A DNA stretch of 64,000 nt from Chryseobacterium sp. SSA4.19 (GTDB lineage: Bacteria > Bacteroidota > Bacteroidia > Flavobacteriales > Weeksellaceae), in NCBI RefSeq assembly GCF_022601875.1, contig NZ_JAKVIP010000003.1:71276-135275 (forward strand), read 5' to 3'. The notes under the pieces were generated by a model. It ran no database searches and had not been told where the DNA came from. It saw nothing but the letters and a program-made list of their open reading frames with translations. Of the stretch, positions 26,909 to 36,800 are shown in pieces; position 1 is the stretch's first letter; each line of letters opens with the position of its first letter. Both the position numbers and the translations under genes were made by a program.

Positions 26909-29900
26909 TCAGAATGTATAATTCACGCTTAATCCCAACATTCTTCCGCTATAGGCACGGAACATAATCTTATCGATATTCTGATCATACTTATTGGTAG
27001 CGCCGGGCAGAAGCTCCAGCATCTCGCGTTCTGTCTGAAAGCTTCCTTCTTTTGCCACGGAATACGAATTGTAATTATTATAAAACTCCTTCACCCTGTT
27101 GAAAAGGTTTCTGGCATTAAATTTCACTTCCAGATTCCTATTCCTGAGAAATTTATATGAAACCTGAGCATCTGCAACGGCATACGGCCTTTGTATTTCT
27201 TCTCCGTTATATCCGTATCCCACGGTGATGTACTGATCACCTTTGGCATTATACAGAAAGCTTATTCCCAAACGCTCCCCATCATACATCAATCCTAAAT
27301 TATATGCATAGGGAGTCTGCCCGTAAAGCGGTCTGTCTACCTCATAAGTGGCATCTGAATCTTCTTTTTTATATCGGTCTTTAAAAGAGATGACTTTGGT
27401 GTCATTATAGGTAAAGTTTCCGCTGATAAAAAGTTTTTCCAGAAAAGAATCTGTGGCAATGAAGCCCAAATTTTTCCTGACCTCAGCCTCCAGGCCTTTT
27501 AGCTTTGCATTTTTGGAATTTCCGTTGTACAGGTGCAAGTTGCCTTCGTTGGAAATATATCCTTCCCTTTCAATCGGCCTGTCAATATTTTTATAATATA
27601 ATCCTGCAGAAAATATCTCGCCCAAACCGGGAAACCATTCAAACTTAAAATCATAGTTATTCACTATAGATGATACCATTTCGGTATTATGAATCAATCC
27701 GTTCGAAATAGGATCGAAATACGGCAATCCTGTTCTCTCATTGAACTGCGGGCGGATGGCCGTTTTGCTATAGGCGAGTCTCAGATTAATTTTGTTTGTC
27801 GGGCTATAGGTGAAATTGGCAGAGGGCATGAACTGCCAGGGTTTCTCTTCGACAGCAGTTTTAAATACATTCTGCGGATCGTTGGGATCGAGCTGTTGAG
27901 AAATTAAATTATACCTAAAATATTCCGCTCTCAATCCCCACACCAGCCTGAGTTTGTTCCAGCGGTTGTCAAACATAATGTAGCCGGCATGCTGATCAAC
28001 TTCGCCTTCATATTTCTCGTCATTATAAAGCGGATTGGTCTGCCATCCTATCCCTCCCGGAACGTAATGCGAACCGTCAAACCAGTCAGAAAGTGCTCCC
28101 GGCAAAGCCAGAATTTTGGTTCCGGCACCTTTCTCATCCACCCTCAGTAAAAATTTCTGCTGGATATTTGTATTGGCCTTCGATGCACCCGCATATCCTA
28201 CTTTTATATCATTCTTAAAGCTTCCTGCATCCATGCTCCATTTTACAGAGGCCCCATAGTTGTAATCAGCCTGCCTGTTTTCTATGTAACCCCTTGCAAA
28301 ATCACTTGATGAGTTATCAATCTGATGGTAGGTTATGGTTTCATTACCGATAAATTCGTATAAAGTCTTATGTAAGGTGTAATCCTTAGTATCGGATGCT
28401 ACACTTGTCCTTGCCGCAAACCAATCGATATTCACACCTCCTATTTTATGGCTCCCTTCCAGTTTATTTTGCAAAAGCGTTTGATAGACAGGATAATCAG
28501 CATTATCGATATAGGGTCTATCTAATGTTTCTATCTGCTGGGGATCATTGTTCGGAATAATTCCGTTATAAAAATAATTATACGCTGCTTCCGCATTGCC
28601 CGGTAATCCGCTTCCTCCCGTATATTCATTCCAGCCTGTAATTCTTGTCAGGGTGTTATCATAAATATGTGTATAGGAATTGCGGAAAGAAATCCTGTTT
28701 TTACCAAACTGCAACCCGAAATTTAACATTCCTGCAACCGTAGAATTATACGTGTAAGAAGCTCCCTGGTTTTTAAATTGATAGAAATTAACAGGTGCAA
28801 CTCCGGTTTTCTGCCAGTTGTTCACCAGTTCTGTAGTATCCAGCCAGTTTCCCCTTCCGGTATGGTCGATATCCAATTTGGTCTGTTCATTCCTCATCGT
28901 CAAAGCACCGGCAAATCCCCATTTGTTATTATTTTTAAGCTGAAAAGTCCTTCCTAAAGCCAGCTGCATATTTGAGCCTAAATCTGCGGTGGTTCCATAA
29001 GTGGTAAAATTATCATTGGTAAACTGCCTGGACTGTTCAAAAAACAAAGGATTTTCCCAGTTCATGGCTTTGAGGCCCATCGGGAAATCTCTTGTTCCGT
29101 CATCATACCCGAAATAATCGTATTTCCCACGCTGGCGTGTAAGAGACTCTTTAAATGTTGCAATGTCATTATATGAGGTTCCCATACTGACCACGGTAAA
29201 ATTCTGATTGGGAATATCTTTTGTCCTTACTTCCACGTAACCTCCTGCAAAGCTGGCATTCATATCCGGGGTTGCGGTTTTGCTTACCACAATACTTTCC
29301 ACCATTGCGGTAGGAATAATATCAAATGAAAAATTCTGGTTGTATGCTTCCGTACTCGGAAGGCTGATCCCGTCCATCGCAGCGGTATTCCAACGTTCTC
29401 CCATAGAGCGGACAACCACATATTTATTATCGATAGTTGTAATTCCCGTCACTCTTTTTAAGGCTCCTCCCACATCGTTATCCGGCGTTTTTGAAATCTG
29501 CTCGGCAGAAATACCGTCGCTCATCTGAGCCGCTTTTTTCTGTTGTGCCAGCAATCCGGCCTGGGTATCTGCCTTACGGGCTCCGATAATAACAATTTCT
29601 TTAATATCGGTTATTTTATCTGAAGCCGGCTTCATGGCAAATGATACGCTATTGGTTTCATTACGGGTTACCGATAATTTTTCTACTCTTAAGGTATTGA
29701 ATTTATTAGCCTTAACAGAAAGGGTATATACTCCGGCAGGAAGATCAATGGTAAAATCACCATTATTGTCGGTTGTTACGGTTTTCCCTGCAATCATTAC
29801 CTGAGCACCAACAACAGGTTTTCCCACTTCATCAACAATTTTCCCTGAAATCCGGCCGTTTCCCGGTACAGCAATCCCCGAATCTATATATTGTATTGAA

Positions 29901-30190
29901 ATAAGGTCCCCGCGCAGACGATATACAACAGAAAGGCCTTGTGTAAGATTTTCAAGACAGCGGTTAACGGAAATATTTTCGCATGTTGTCCCTTTAACTT
30001 TTAATTCTTTTATATCAGATTTAGAATAGGCCAGCCTTGCTCCTGTTTTGCCTGCAAATTCTTCCAAAACCTCAATCAGGGGTTTGCTTGCCGGAACAGA
30101 GAATGATACTTTTTGTACCAGCTCCTGTGCCTCTGCTGCTGCAGTAAAAAACAACACCGCGATTGTAAAGCTACACTTCAAACTTTTCAT
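26909..30190 (-). CDS. STN-domain TonB-dependent receptor (FecA-like)
   Basis: The 1093-residue receptor has a signal peptide ending AAAEAQ. An STN signalling domain at about 25-105 (VSFSVPASKPLIEVLEEFAG) is followed by a carboxypeptidase-regulatory Ig-like domain at 112-195 (GRISGKIVDEVGKPVVGAQV). The plug carries GGALKRVTGITTIDNKYVVV and EVRTKDIPNQ. A large barrel follows, ending LGLSVNYTF. The STN domain talks to the FecR-like protein encoded 61 bp upstream, so ligand binding should release the divergent ECF sigma factor. The family resembles OmpA/TonB receptors for complex substrates; the ligand is unknown. Confidence 0.93.
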   Translation of the reverse strand: MKSLKCSFTIAVLFFTAAAEAQELVQKVSFSVPASKPLIEVLEEFAGKTGARLAYSKSDIKELKVKGTTCENISVNRCLENLTQGLSVVYRLRGDLISIQYIDSGIAVPGNGRISGKIVDEVGKPVVGAQVMIAGKTVTTDNNGDFTIDLPAGVYTLSVKANKFNTLRVEKLSVTRNETNSVSFAMKPASDKITDIKEIVIIGARKADTQAGLLAQQKKAAQMSDGISAEQISKTPDNDVGGALKRVTGITTIDNKYVVVRSMGERWNTAAMDGISLPSTEAYNQNFSFDIIPTAMVESIVVSKTATPDMNASFAGGYVEVRTKDIPNQNFTVVSMGTSYNDIATFKESLTRQRGKYDYFGYDDGTRDFPMGLKAMNWENPLFFEQSRQFTNDNFTTYGTTADLGSNMQLALGRTFQLKNNNKWGFAGALTMRNEQTKLDIDHTGRGNWLDTTELVNNWQKTGVAPVNFYQFKNQGASYTYNSTVAGMLNFGLQFGKNRISFRNSYTHIYDNTLTRITGWNEYTGGSGLPGNAEAAYNYFYNGIIPNNDPQQIETLDRPYIDNADYPVYQTLLQNKLEGSHKIGGVNIDWFAARTSVASDTKDYTLHKTLYEFIGNETITYHQIDNSSSDFARGYIENRQADYNYGASVKWSMDAGSFKNDIKVGYAGASKANTNIQQKFLLRVDEKGAGTKILALPGALSDWFDGSHYVPGGIGWQTNPLYNDEKYEGEVDQHAGYIMFDNRWNKLRLVWGLRAEYFRYNLISQQLDPNDPQNVFKTAVEEKPWQFMPSANFTYSPTNKINLRLAYSKTAIRPQFNERTGLPYFDPISNGLIHNTEMVSSIVNNYDFKFEWFPGLGEIFSAGLYYKNIDRPIEREGYISNEGNLHLYNGNSKNAKLKGLEAEVRKNLGFIATDSFLEKLFISGNFTYNDTKVISFKDRYKKEDSDATYEVDRPLYGQTPYAYNLGLMYDGERLGISFLYNAKGDQYITVGYGYNGEEIQRPYAVADAQVSYKFLRNRNLEVKFNARNLFNRVKEFYNNYNSYSVAKEGSFQTEREMLELLPGATNKYDQNIDKIMFRAYSGRMLGLSVNYTF

Positions 30191-30251
30191 CTTCTTTTTC
30201 AGTTAAAATTTTTCTGGTTATTTGTTTTGTTGTAATTTTTACAGATCATTA

Positions 30252-31196
30252 TTATTTCAGGATGTAGGTATTGCTGTTTTTTTCGACTTCAAGACCCAGG
30301 ATAAAGGCAAGTGCATCTATATTTTCTTCAGTACTTCCGCCGGTAAAATCTGCCGTAATTTTCTTGTCTGAAACTTCTTTGGGATATTTGATATTGACTT
30401 GATGATTCTCCTGCAGCACTTTTACTACTTCTTTTAAAGAGACATCATTAAAGCTTAAGGACAATAATGTTGAAGCCTTCCTTCCTGAAACTTTATCTGC
30501 CGAAATCGAAAGAACACCCGCTGTCCTGGAAACTCCGAAATTGGTCCATTTCTGATGAGGCTTAAGGAAATAAACCGGAACGCCTTCCGAGGAAACGGCT
30601 ACTTTACCTTCATACAGATCCACTGCCTTATCATTACCCGATTGGGAAATCTTAAAGACCGTTCCCAAAACTTTCGTACTGAAACCGTCAGCATTCACAA
30701 TAAAAGGATGAATCTTTGATTTTGCTACGGAAAATATGGCGTCACCTTTTAAAGCAACAATCCGGGTTTCTGCAGGAAATGATTTTTCTACTGTAAGTTC
30801 CGCACCCGGAAATAAATTTACCGTTGAGCCGTCTGCCAGATAAATTTTCCTGTTGACAGACTCTGCGATATATACATCCGGCTTAAAATAGGTATAGTAT
30901 GTGAAAAATCCTCCGAATGACAACAACAGCAGAATAACTGCCGCTACCTTATAGACATATTTTTTAAACCCGGATGTATGATTGGCTTTTATATGCTGAA
31001 CAAAATAAGATTCCAAATTGGATAAAATTCTTTCCTTAGATTCAAGACTGTGATTTTGATCCTGATCATTTTCAACATAGCTGCTCCACGCTTCTAAAAT
31101 TTCAGTTTCTTTCCGTGATAGCTTTTCCCCGGAAACCTCCCGTTGCCATAGTCTGAAAACAAATGCTTCCGCTTTTTTATATGGTATACCCTTCAT
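30252..31196 (-). CDS. FecR-family anti-sigma factor
   Basis: The 314-residue protein has a cytosolic N-terminal part and a single membrane segment at about 84-107 (VYKVAAVILLLLSFGGFFTY). The periplasmic FecR domain carries the motifs YLADGSTVNLFPGAELTVEK, FSVAKSKIHPFIVNADGF and TKVLGTVFKIS. A C-terminal DUF4974-like domain follows (LSFNDVSLKEVVKVLQENHQ, ADFTGGSTEENIDALAFIL). It transmits signal from the STN receptor to the sigma factor. It is divergent from the sigma gene across a 240-bp gap, whereas most sigma/FecR pairs are on one strand. Confidence 0.94.
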   Translation of the reverse strand: MKGIPYKKAEAFVFRLWQREVSGEKLSRKETEILEAWSSYVENDQDQNHSLESKERILSNLESYFVQHIKANHTSGFKKYVYKVAAVILLLLSFGGFFTYYTYFKPDVYIAESVNRKIYLADGSTVNLFPGAELTVEKSFPAETRIVALKGDAIFSVAKSKIHPFIVNADGFSTKVLGTVFKISQSGNDKAVDLYEGKVAVSSEGVPVYFLKPHQKWTNFGVSRTAGVLSISADKVSGRKASTLLSLSFNDVSLKEVVKVLQENHQVNIKYPKEVSDKKITADFTGGSTEENIDALAFILGLEVEKNSNTYILK

Positions 31197-31421
31197 AGAA
31201 TATGTACTTCTAAATTTTCAATGTTTCTACTGATAAGACTGTGAAAACAAAAAACTTCCCCAGGCCGATTGTAACATCTTATTCATATTAAGATCAGGTT
31301 GTTAACAATTTTGGAGATTTTAACTGCTTTATCAACATTAGCTTCATATTCGGGCCCTGTTTTTTATAAATAATTAATGCTGGATTTACGAAAGTTCATA
31401 AAAAGTTAACTTTACATTAGG

Positions 31422-31429
31422 TAATTTTG
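31422..31429 (+). promoter_or_regulatory. -7 box of the ECF sigma gene
   Basis: TAATTTTG matches TAnnTTTG and ends only 7 bp before the ATG at 31437. The transcript would start at or very near the start codon. Confidence 0.5.
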
Positions 31430-31436
31430 CGGTGTA

Positions 31437-32057
31437 ATGAAAGTGACAGATCAAACTTTATTGAATAAAATAAAATCAGGAGACCAGCCTGCTTTTATGC
31501 AGCTGTATGAAAGATATTGGGACCGTCTCTATGCTTTTGTATTCGGCCGGACGAGGAATAAGGAAATTTCGGAAGAAATCCTGCAAAACCTCTGGATTAA
31601 AATCCTCGAAGATACTGCCAGCATACAGACCGATGAATCAGGAAGTGCAAAAGGTTATTTATTACGCCACCTTCATTACAGAATCATTGATTTTTATAAC
31701 AGTTCTAAAAAAGACCAGTCTACCATAAGCATTGATGCATCAGATATCCCTATAGAAATAACGGATACCGAATATTTTGAAATTCTTGAAGAAAATGATA
31801 TTTCAGCTTTATTTATGATGATCAATGAAGTGGTTTCGAAGCTTCCCGTGACGGAACAACAAGTCTTCGATATGAGGATCCGGAAAAATAAATCTGTTGA
31901 TGAGACTGCGGAAGCACTGGGTTTAAGCAACAAAACCGTAAGCAATAAATTAAGTAAAACACTCGGAGAAATACGCGAACAGCTAAATCCTGATTACCAG
32001 TCTTCTAAAAAGTTTGTCACTTTACTGATGCTGATGGAAATGATTGCCAATCATTAA
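31437..32057 (+). CDS. ECF RNA polymerase sigma factor
   Basis: The 206-residue product has sigma region 2 (FMQLYERYWDRLYAFVFGRT, ISEEILQNLWIKILED) and region 4 (PVTEQQVFDMRIRKNKSVDE then TAEALGLSNKTVSNKLSKTL). An extra basic and hydrophobic tail of about 25 residues follows. It should direct polymerase to promoters of the receptor/lipoprotein genes and is held by the FecR protein encoded divergently. Its own promoter has the housekeeping -7 form (31422-31429), so it is not autoregulated through that box. Confidence 0.95.
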   Translation: MKVTDQTLLNKIKSGDQPAFMQLYERYWDRLYAFVFGRTRNKEISEEILQNLWIKILEDTASIQTDESGSAKGYLLRHLHYRIIDFYNSSKKDQSTISIDASDIPIEITDTEYFEILEENDISALFMMINEVVSKLPVTEQQVFDMRIRKNKSVDETAEALGLSNKTVSNKLSKTLGEIREQLNPDYQSSKKFVTLLMLMEMIANH

Positions 32058-32159
32058 AACCATTTTGATCTGCTTCTGCAAATCTTCTTAACATACCCTA
32101 TTTATATGAAAAAGTGAACTGAGTGAACAATATCTCTTTTTACATACATAAAAGTTCAA

Positions 32160-32167
32160 TATATTTG
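32160..32167 (+). promoter_or_regulatory. -7 box of the YaiO-like gene
   Basis: TATATTTG is a perfect TAnnTTTG box 47 bp before the ATG at 32215. A T-rich stretch at about 32136-32141 takes the place of a -33 TTG. Confidence 0.5.
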
Positions 32168-32214
32168 TTATCTTGATAAACTTCAACTGTAAATTGATTA
32201 AGCATTTCACTTCA

Positions 32215-33450
32215 ATGAAAATATACTTCGGATCTTTAATGTTATTGATTATGCTTCCATTAAAAATATATGGACAGCAAAGCCCGTCTTCTGACGAATT
32301 ATTTCTAAAGGCCAGAACGGCAGCTTTTGAAAACAAAGATTATGCGACTTCTATTGCACTTGCAAAACAGGCCCTTGAAATCTCCCCGAATTATACTGAT
32401 ATATCTGTTTTTTTAGGAAGGATTTATACCTGGAATAAAGATCTGGACTCGGCAAGAGCGATTTTCGAAGAGCTTGGAAAGAAGAATGTTCAGGATGAAG
32501 ATTATTTTATCGCTTACGCATCTCTGGAGTATTGGAACGATCAGAATGCCAAAGCTATTGAAATACTTGATAAAGGATTATCCTATCACCCGCAATCCGA
32601 AGCACTGTTATTGCTAAAGGCGAAAGCCTACTATTCAGATAAGAACTATGAGGAATCTGAAAAAGCCGTTAAAGCCATTTTAGCGATTAATCCGAAGAAT
32701 ACAGAAGCCATCAGCCTGGCGGTTAAAATAAACGAACTTAATTCCAAAAATGCAGTAAGCATTACCTATAATTACTCTCATTTTGACAGGCAGTTTACTG
32801 ATGACTGGCATATTGTGGGTGTGAGTTATAAAAGAGTTACTCCCATCGGGTCGGTAATCCTCAGGGGAAATTATGCCAATAAGTTTGCCCAGAATGGTAC
32901 ACAGATCGAGCTGGAGGCATACCCAAGGTTATCAAATACATTTTATCTTTATGTAGGCGGAGCATATTCCAATGATGTGGGATTATTTCCAAAATACCGT
33001 ACCGGAGTTTCGTTAAATGCCAATCTTCCCCACAGCTTCGAGGCAGAGATCGGCTACCGACAGCTTTATTTCAGCAACAATATCTGGATGTATACTGCTT
33101 CGGTAGGAAAATATTATAAAAATTTCTGGTTTAATCTCCGTACCTACCTTACTCCTGACAACAAGAATATTTCACATTCCTACACGGCGACAGTACGCTA
33201 TTATACCAAGAGTGCACAGGATTATTTTGCCTTCCAGATCGGAACGGGAATCAGCCCGGAAGAAAACCGTAACAACCTTCTGGAAAATGAAACTTTTAAA
33301 CTTAAAACCTTTAAAATAGGCGGTGAATATAATTTTGCCATAAAAACCAATGTATTTTCAGTGGGAACCATGTATTATAACCAGGAGTACCGCCCGAATG
33401 AAAAAGGAAACCAATTCGATATCACGTTAGGATATACCAAAAAATTTTAG
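32215..33450 (+). CDS. YaiO-family outer-membrane barrel with TPRs
   Basis: The product is 411 residues from the ATG at 32215; the frame opens at 32173, but the signal peptide begins at MKIYFGSLMLLIMLPLKIYG. TPR-like helices occupy about residues 20-170 (AKQALEISPNYTDISVFLGR, KAIEILDKGLSYHPQSEALL). A C-terminal beta-barrel follows from about 180 (VSITYNYSHFDRQFTDDWHI), ending NQFDITLGYTKKF. This is the YaiO architecture, with TPR lids as in PgaA-type polysaccharide exporters. It converges with the glycosyltransferase fusion gene, and the two may serve one surface glycan. The family name is by resemblance. Confidence 0.87.
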   Translation: MKIYFGSLMLLIMLPLKIYGQQSPSSDELFLKARTAAFENKDYATSIALAKQALEISPNYTDISVFLGRIYTWNKDLDSARAIFEELGKKNVQDEDYFIAYASLEYWNDQNAKAIEILDKGLSYHPQSEALLLLKAKAYYSDKNYEESEKAVKAILAINPKNTEAISLAVKINELNSKNAVSITYNYSHFDRQFTDDWHIVGVSYKRVTPIGSVILRGNYANKFAQNGTQIELEAYPRLSNTFYLYVGGAYSNDVGLFPKYRTGVSLNANLPHSFEAEIGYRQLYFSNNIWMYTASVGKYYKNFWFNLRTYLTPDNKNISHSYTATVRYYTKSAQDYFAFQIGTGISPEENRNNLLENETFKLKTFKIGGEYNFAIKTNVFSVGTMYYNQEYRPNEKGNQFDITLGYTKKF

Positions 33451-33852
33451 AGAAAAAGATCTGATCTATTTTATCAATTATTCTGCAGCCAAAATTCCTG
33501 TATCGGTTTGCGGAAGTGTACAACCTGCAGATTATTAGACTGTTTAAAATTGTATCACTTATATAATGTGGTATATTCTGAAGACACCGTATTATTCTAT
33601 CTCAGATTTTAATAAGAGATCTTTAATGGAAATTTTCCAGATTTTAAGTAAATTCGTCTATTAATATATTTATTTCAATAAAATCCCGGAAGAGAACCAT
33701 CTTCCTGGATATAAAATTTTAATGTTACTTTAAAACTGAGATTGGATATAATTCTGTCAGATAAAATTCCTGATGTTTGAATTACAGACAGAAACAGAAA
33801 CTTTTTATAAAAGACAGCCGCTTCGACAGATTCATTGACATTAAATTTAGGA
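33451..33852. other. Intergenic stretch between convergent genes
   Basis: No gene is supported. A bulged hairpin near 33686-33712 (CCGGAAGA...TCTTCCTGG) has AT-rich flanks on both sides and could end transcripts from either gene. The stem is imperfect and the T-tracts are interrupted. Confidence 0.4.
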
Positions 33853-36800
33853 TTATTTTACTCTGTTCTTTTTCATAAAATTAGTCATTACCGAATCAGG
33901 CATCAGCTTTCTGGAACTGTAAAACTTAGAATTCATGCTTTTAAAGCGGCTGAACTGTTTTTTCACCATCTTTAAAGCAGTCGCGTCATCACTATCTTCT
34001 TCGATGGAATTATTAAGAATAAAAAGCTGGTCATTATGCATATAATATTTCCCGGAAATAAAATCAACCATCATATCTTTACTCTGCATAATCGGGATCT
34101 CTGATTTATTGATTTCCGAATCCGGAGATAAGCCTCTTCCCATCCAGGTAACCGTAGAAGGGGTATTAACTTTGTAATTATTCCTGTAAAAAGCCAGAAT
34201 TGAAGGCGCAATATCAAAATGACTCGTTATTTTCTGAAAACGTTTCGGCTCTTTCAATAACGGAGAATAGATCAGCAACGGAACATGAAACCTGTCAATA
34301 TTAGACTCCAGTGTGATTTCCGGCATACTGTGATCCCCGGTAATTACAAAGATCGTATTTTCAAAATCTGCGCGCCTGCGGTACTTTTCAAAAAAATCTT
34401 TTAATGCATCATCAGCATTAAGCACAGAAACCAGCTGATTCTTAAAGCCTGCAGCCCATTTCTTCTGTTCTCTAGAAAGCAGGTTCGACTGTAGTTTCTG
34501 ATTGTACATCTTTTCATAATACGCTCTGTTGTTAATCAAAAAAGGATTATGGGTAGAGAGGGTAAGAAGCATATTGAAATAAGGCCGCTCCTGTACTTTC
34601 TGCATTTCCAGCACTTTATTGAAAACCGCCTGGTCTTCATATCCCCAGCTTTCGCCACCATTATTAGCAGGAAGCTTCTGGTAAGGACTGCTGAATGAGG
34701 CTTCGTCTACAATATGCTCTACTTTGCTGTACTCCAGAAACTCCCTGTACCGGTCGAATGATACATGGCCACCATAGTAAAACCCTGTTTCAAACCCGTT
34801 TGCCTTAAATATATTGTACAGGTTGAAGTTTTCCGGCGTCTTACCGATTTCCAGGAACCCGTTTTTTCCGAATGGAAGAGATCCTGTAATGGAAGGCAGG
34901 GCACCAAATGTTCTTCCTGCCGAACTTAAATTATTTTCCCAGAACAGACTTTTCTGAGAAAGAGAATCCAGGAAGGGTGTGAAATTCCCGATGTATCCTT
35001 TAGGAGAAGTATAGGCGTGGCCAAAGCCTTCGAGTACAACAAAGACCAGATTAGGTGTTTTTGCGGATTTGTTAAAATGAGCCCCCAGAAAATCCTGTGT
35101 CTTTTCCTTCCTCCAGAAAGGAAATGCTTCGTTCAGCATTTCAGGATCTGCCGTAAAGTCTTCATTATCATCCCAAAGCTGGGTAAGTTCCGGATGGTCG
35201 CTTAAAAAATTATCCTCATTGGAAGTAAAAAAATATGTCCATTTGCTTTTTGCAGCCGTCTGGCTGAATGTATTGGCATGGCTTAATTCATCGCTCTGCA
35301 TCATATTTGAAGGAATAAAAAAAGCAATAAAGCCAATGGCAAAAAATGCAATGCCTGCATATATTGATTTGAAAGCAGACCTTCCTGCAAACCACAATGG
35401 CGTTACCGTTACTGCAATCAAAATCCCCAGGAGCGCAAAGTTTTTAAAGCTAAGCATTCCGCTGGCCTTTAATATCTGTTTTATTTCTTCTTTGCTGTAG
35501 TATAGAATATCTGCCCCCAGCATATTCTGAGTTTCAGAGAAATATAAAAAGAGGATGTATTGGATAATGGCTACAAAACCAAGCACGGTGAGAGCCAGAA
35601 TTTTTGCCCAGCCTTCCTTTATCCAGTTAATAATAAGATAAATAATCCCGAAAATGAATATCAGCTTAAAGGCAAACAGTATATTTTCGAGGAACAGGCT
35701 GCTTATCACAGCCGCAGTATCCAGGCCCGGGAAGGAATACCTGTACCAAAGCCACTCCGTGACTACTCCTACTAAAAACAACAGCAGGAAAACGGCAGAC
35801 AGCATCCCCCATTTTTTAAGCCCGTCCTGAAGAACCGCTAAAATCCTTTCTTTCAGAGGTAAATTTTTAGTACTCTGGTTAAAGCCCTGTCTTGTCATCT
35901 CACCCCAGCCATGCGATTTTTTAAAATAATCGATGAATCCGTTCACACCCGCTTTTACGACGATGGGATGAAAATAAAAAGGTTCTGAAAAAGCCGTCCC
36001 GATTAAACTAAGAAAATCTTTTCTCTTTGTATACACCTGATAGCTCACAAGGTCCACCAGTATCCCGTATATAGAATACAAGAACCCCATGGAAATTACC
36101 AATGCAAACAAAATGAAGAAAAACTGCCAGTTGATAATCCCAAGCAAAAGGAAAATAATAAAAATAATATATCCTAAGAATTCTACCAACGGACCTAGAA
36201 ATTCAAAAAAGAACCAGTACGGAAGGCTTACCATTCCAAGTTTCCCATACTTTCGGTTAAACATCATTTTTCTATGTTTCCAGAGCGTTTCCATAGTTCC
36301 CCGCATCCATCGGTTTCTCTGTTTTTTAAGAATATCCTTACTTTCCGGAACTTCTGTCCAGCAGAGAGGATCGGGAATGGTAAGTACTTCATAAGGCTCT
36401 TTCTTTTCTTCCATATATTTCCGCATACGGACTACCAGCTCCATATCCTCTCCTACCGTACTCCTGTCATAACCACCGCATTCAAGAACGATTTTCCTGT
36501 CAAATACTCCGAAAGCTCCTGATATAAGAATCAGTCCCGAAGCGCGTGACCAGGCCATTCTTCCCAATACAAATGCCCGTATATACTCCAGTGCCTGAGT
36601 TCTCCCTAATAAGGTTCTCGGCATATTTACACTGACTACTTTTCCATCTTCGATGACACAGTTATTGGCAAGACGGATCACTCCTCCACAGGCGATAATT
36701 TTTTTATCAGTCTGTTGGAGAAAAGGTTTTGCCAGTTTCAGGATGGCATCCTGCTCAAGGATACAGTCAACATCAATACAGACAAGATATTCTCCAAGGG

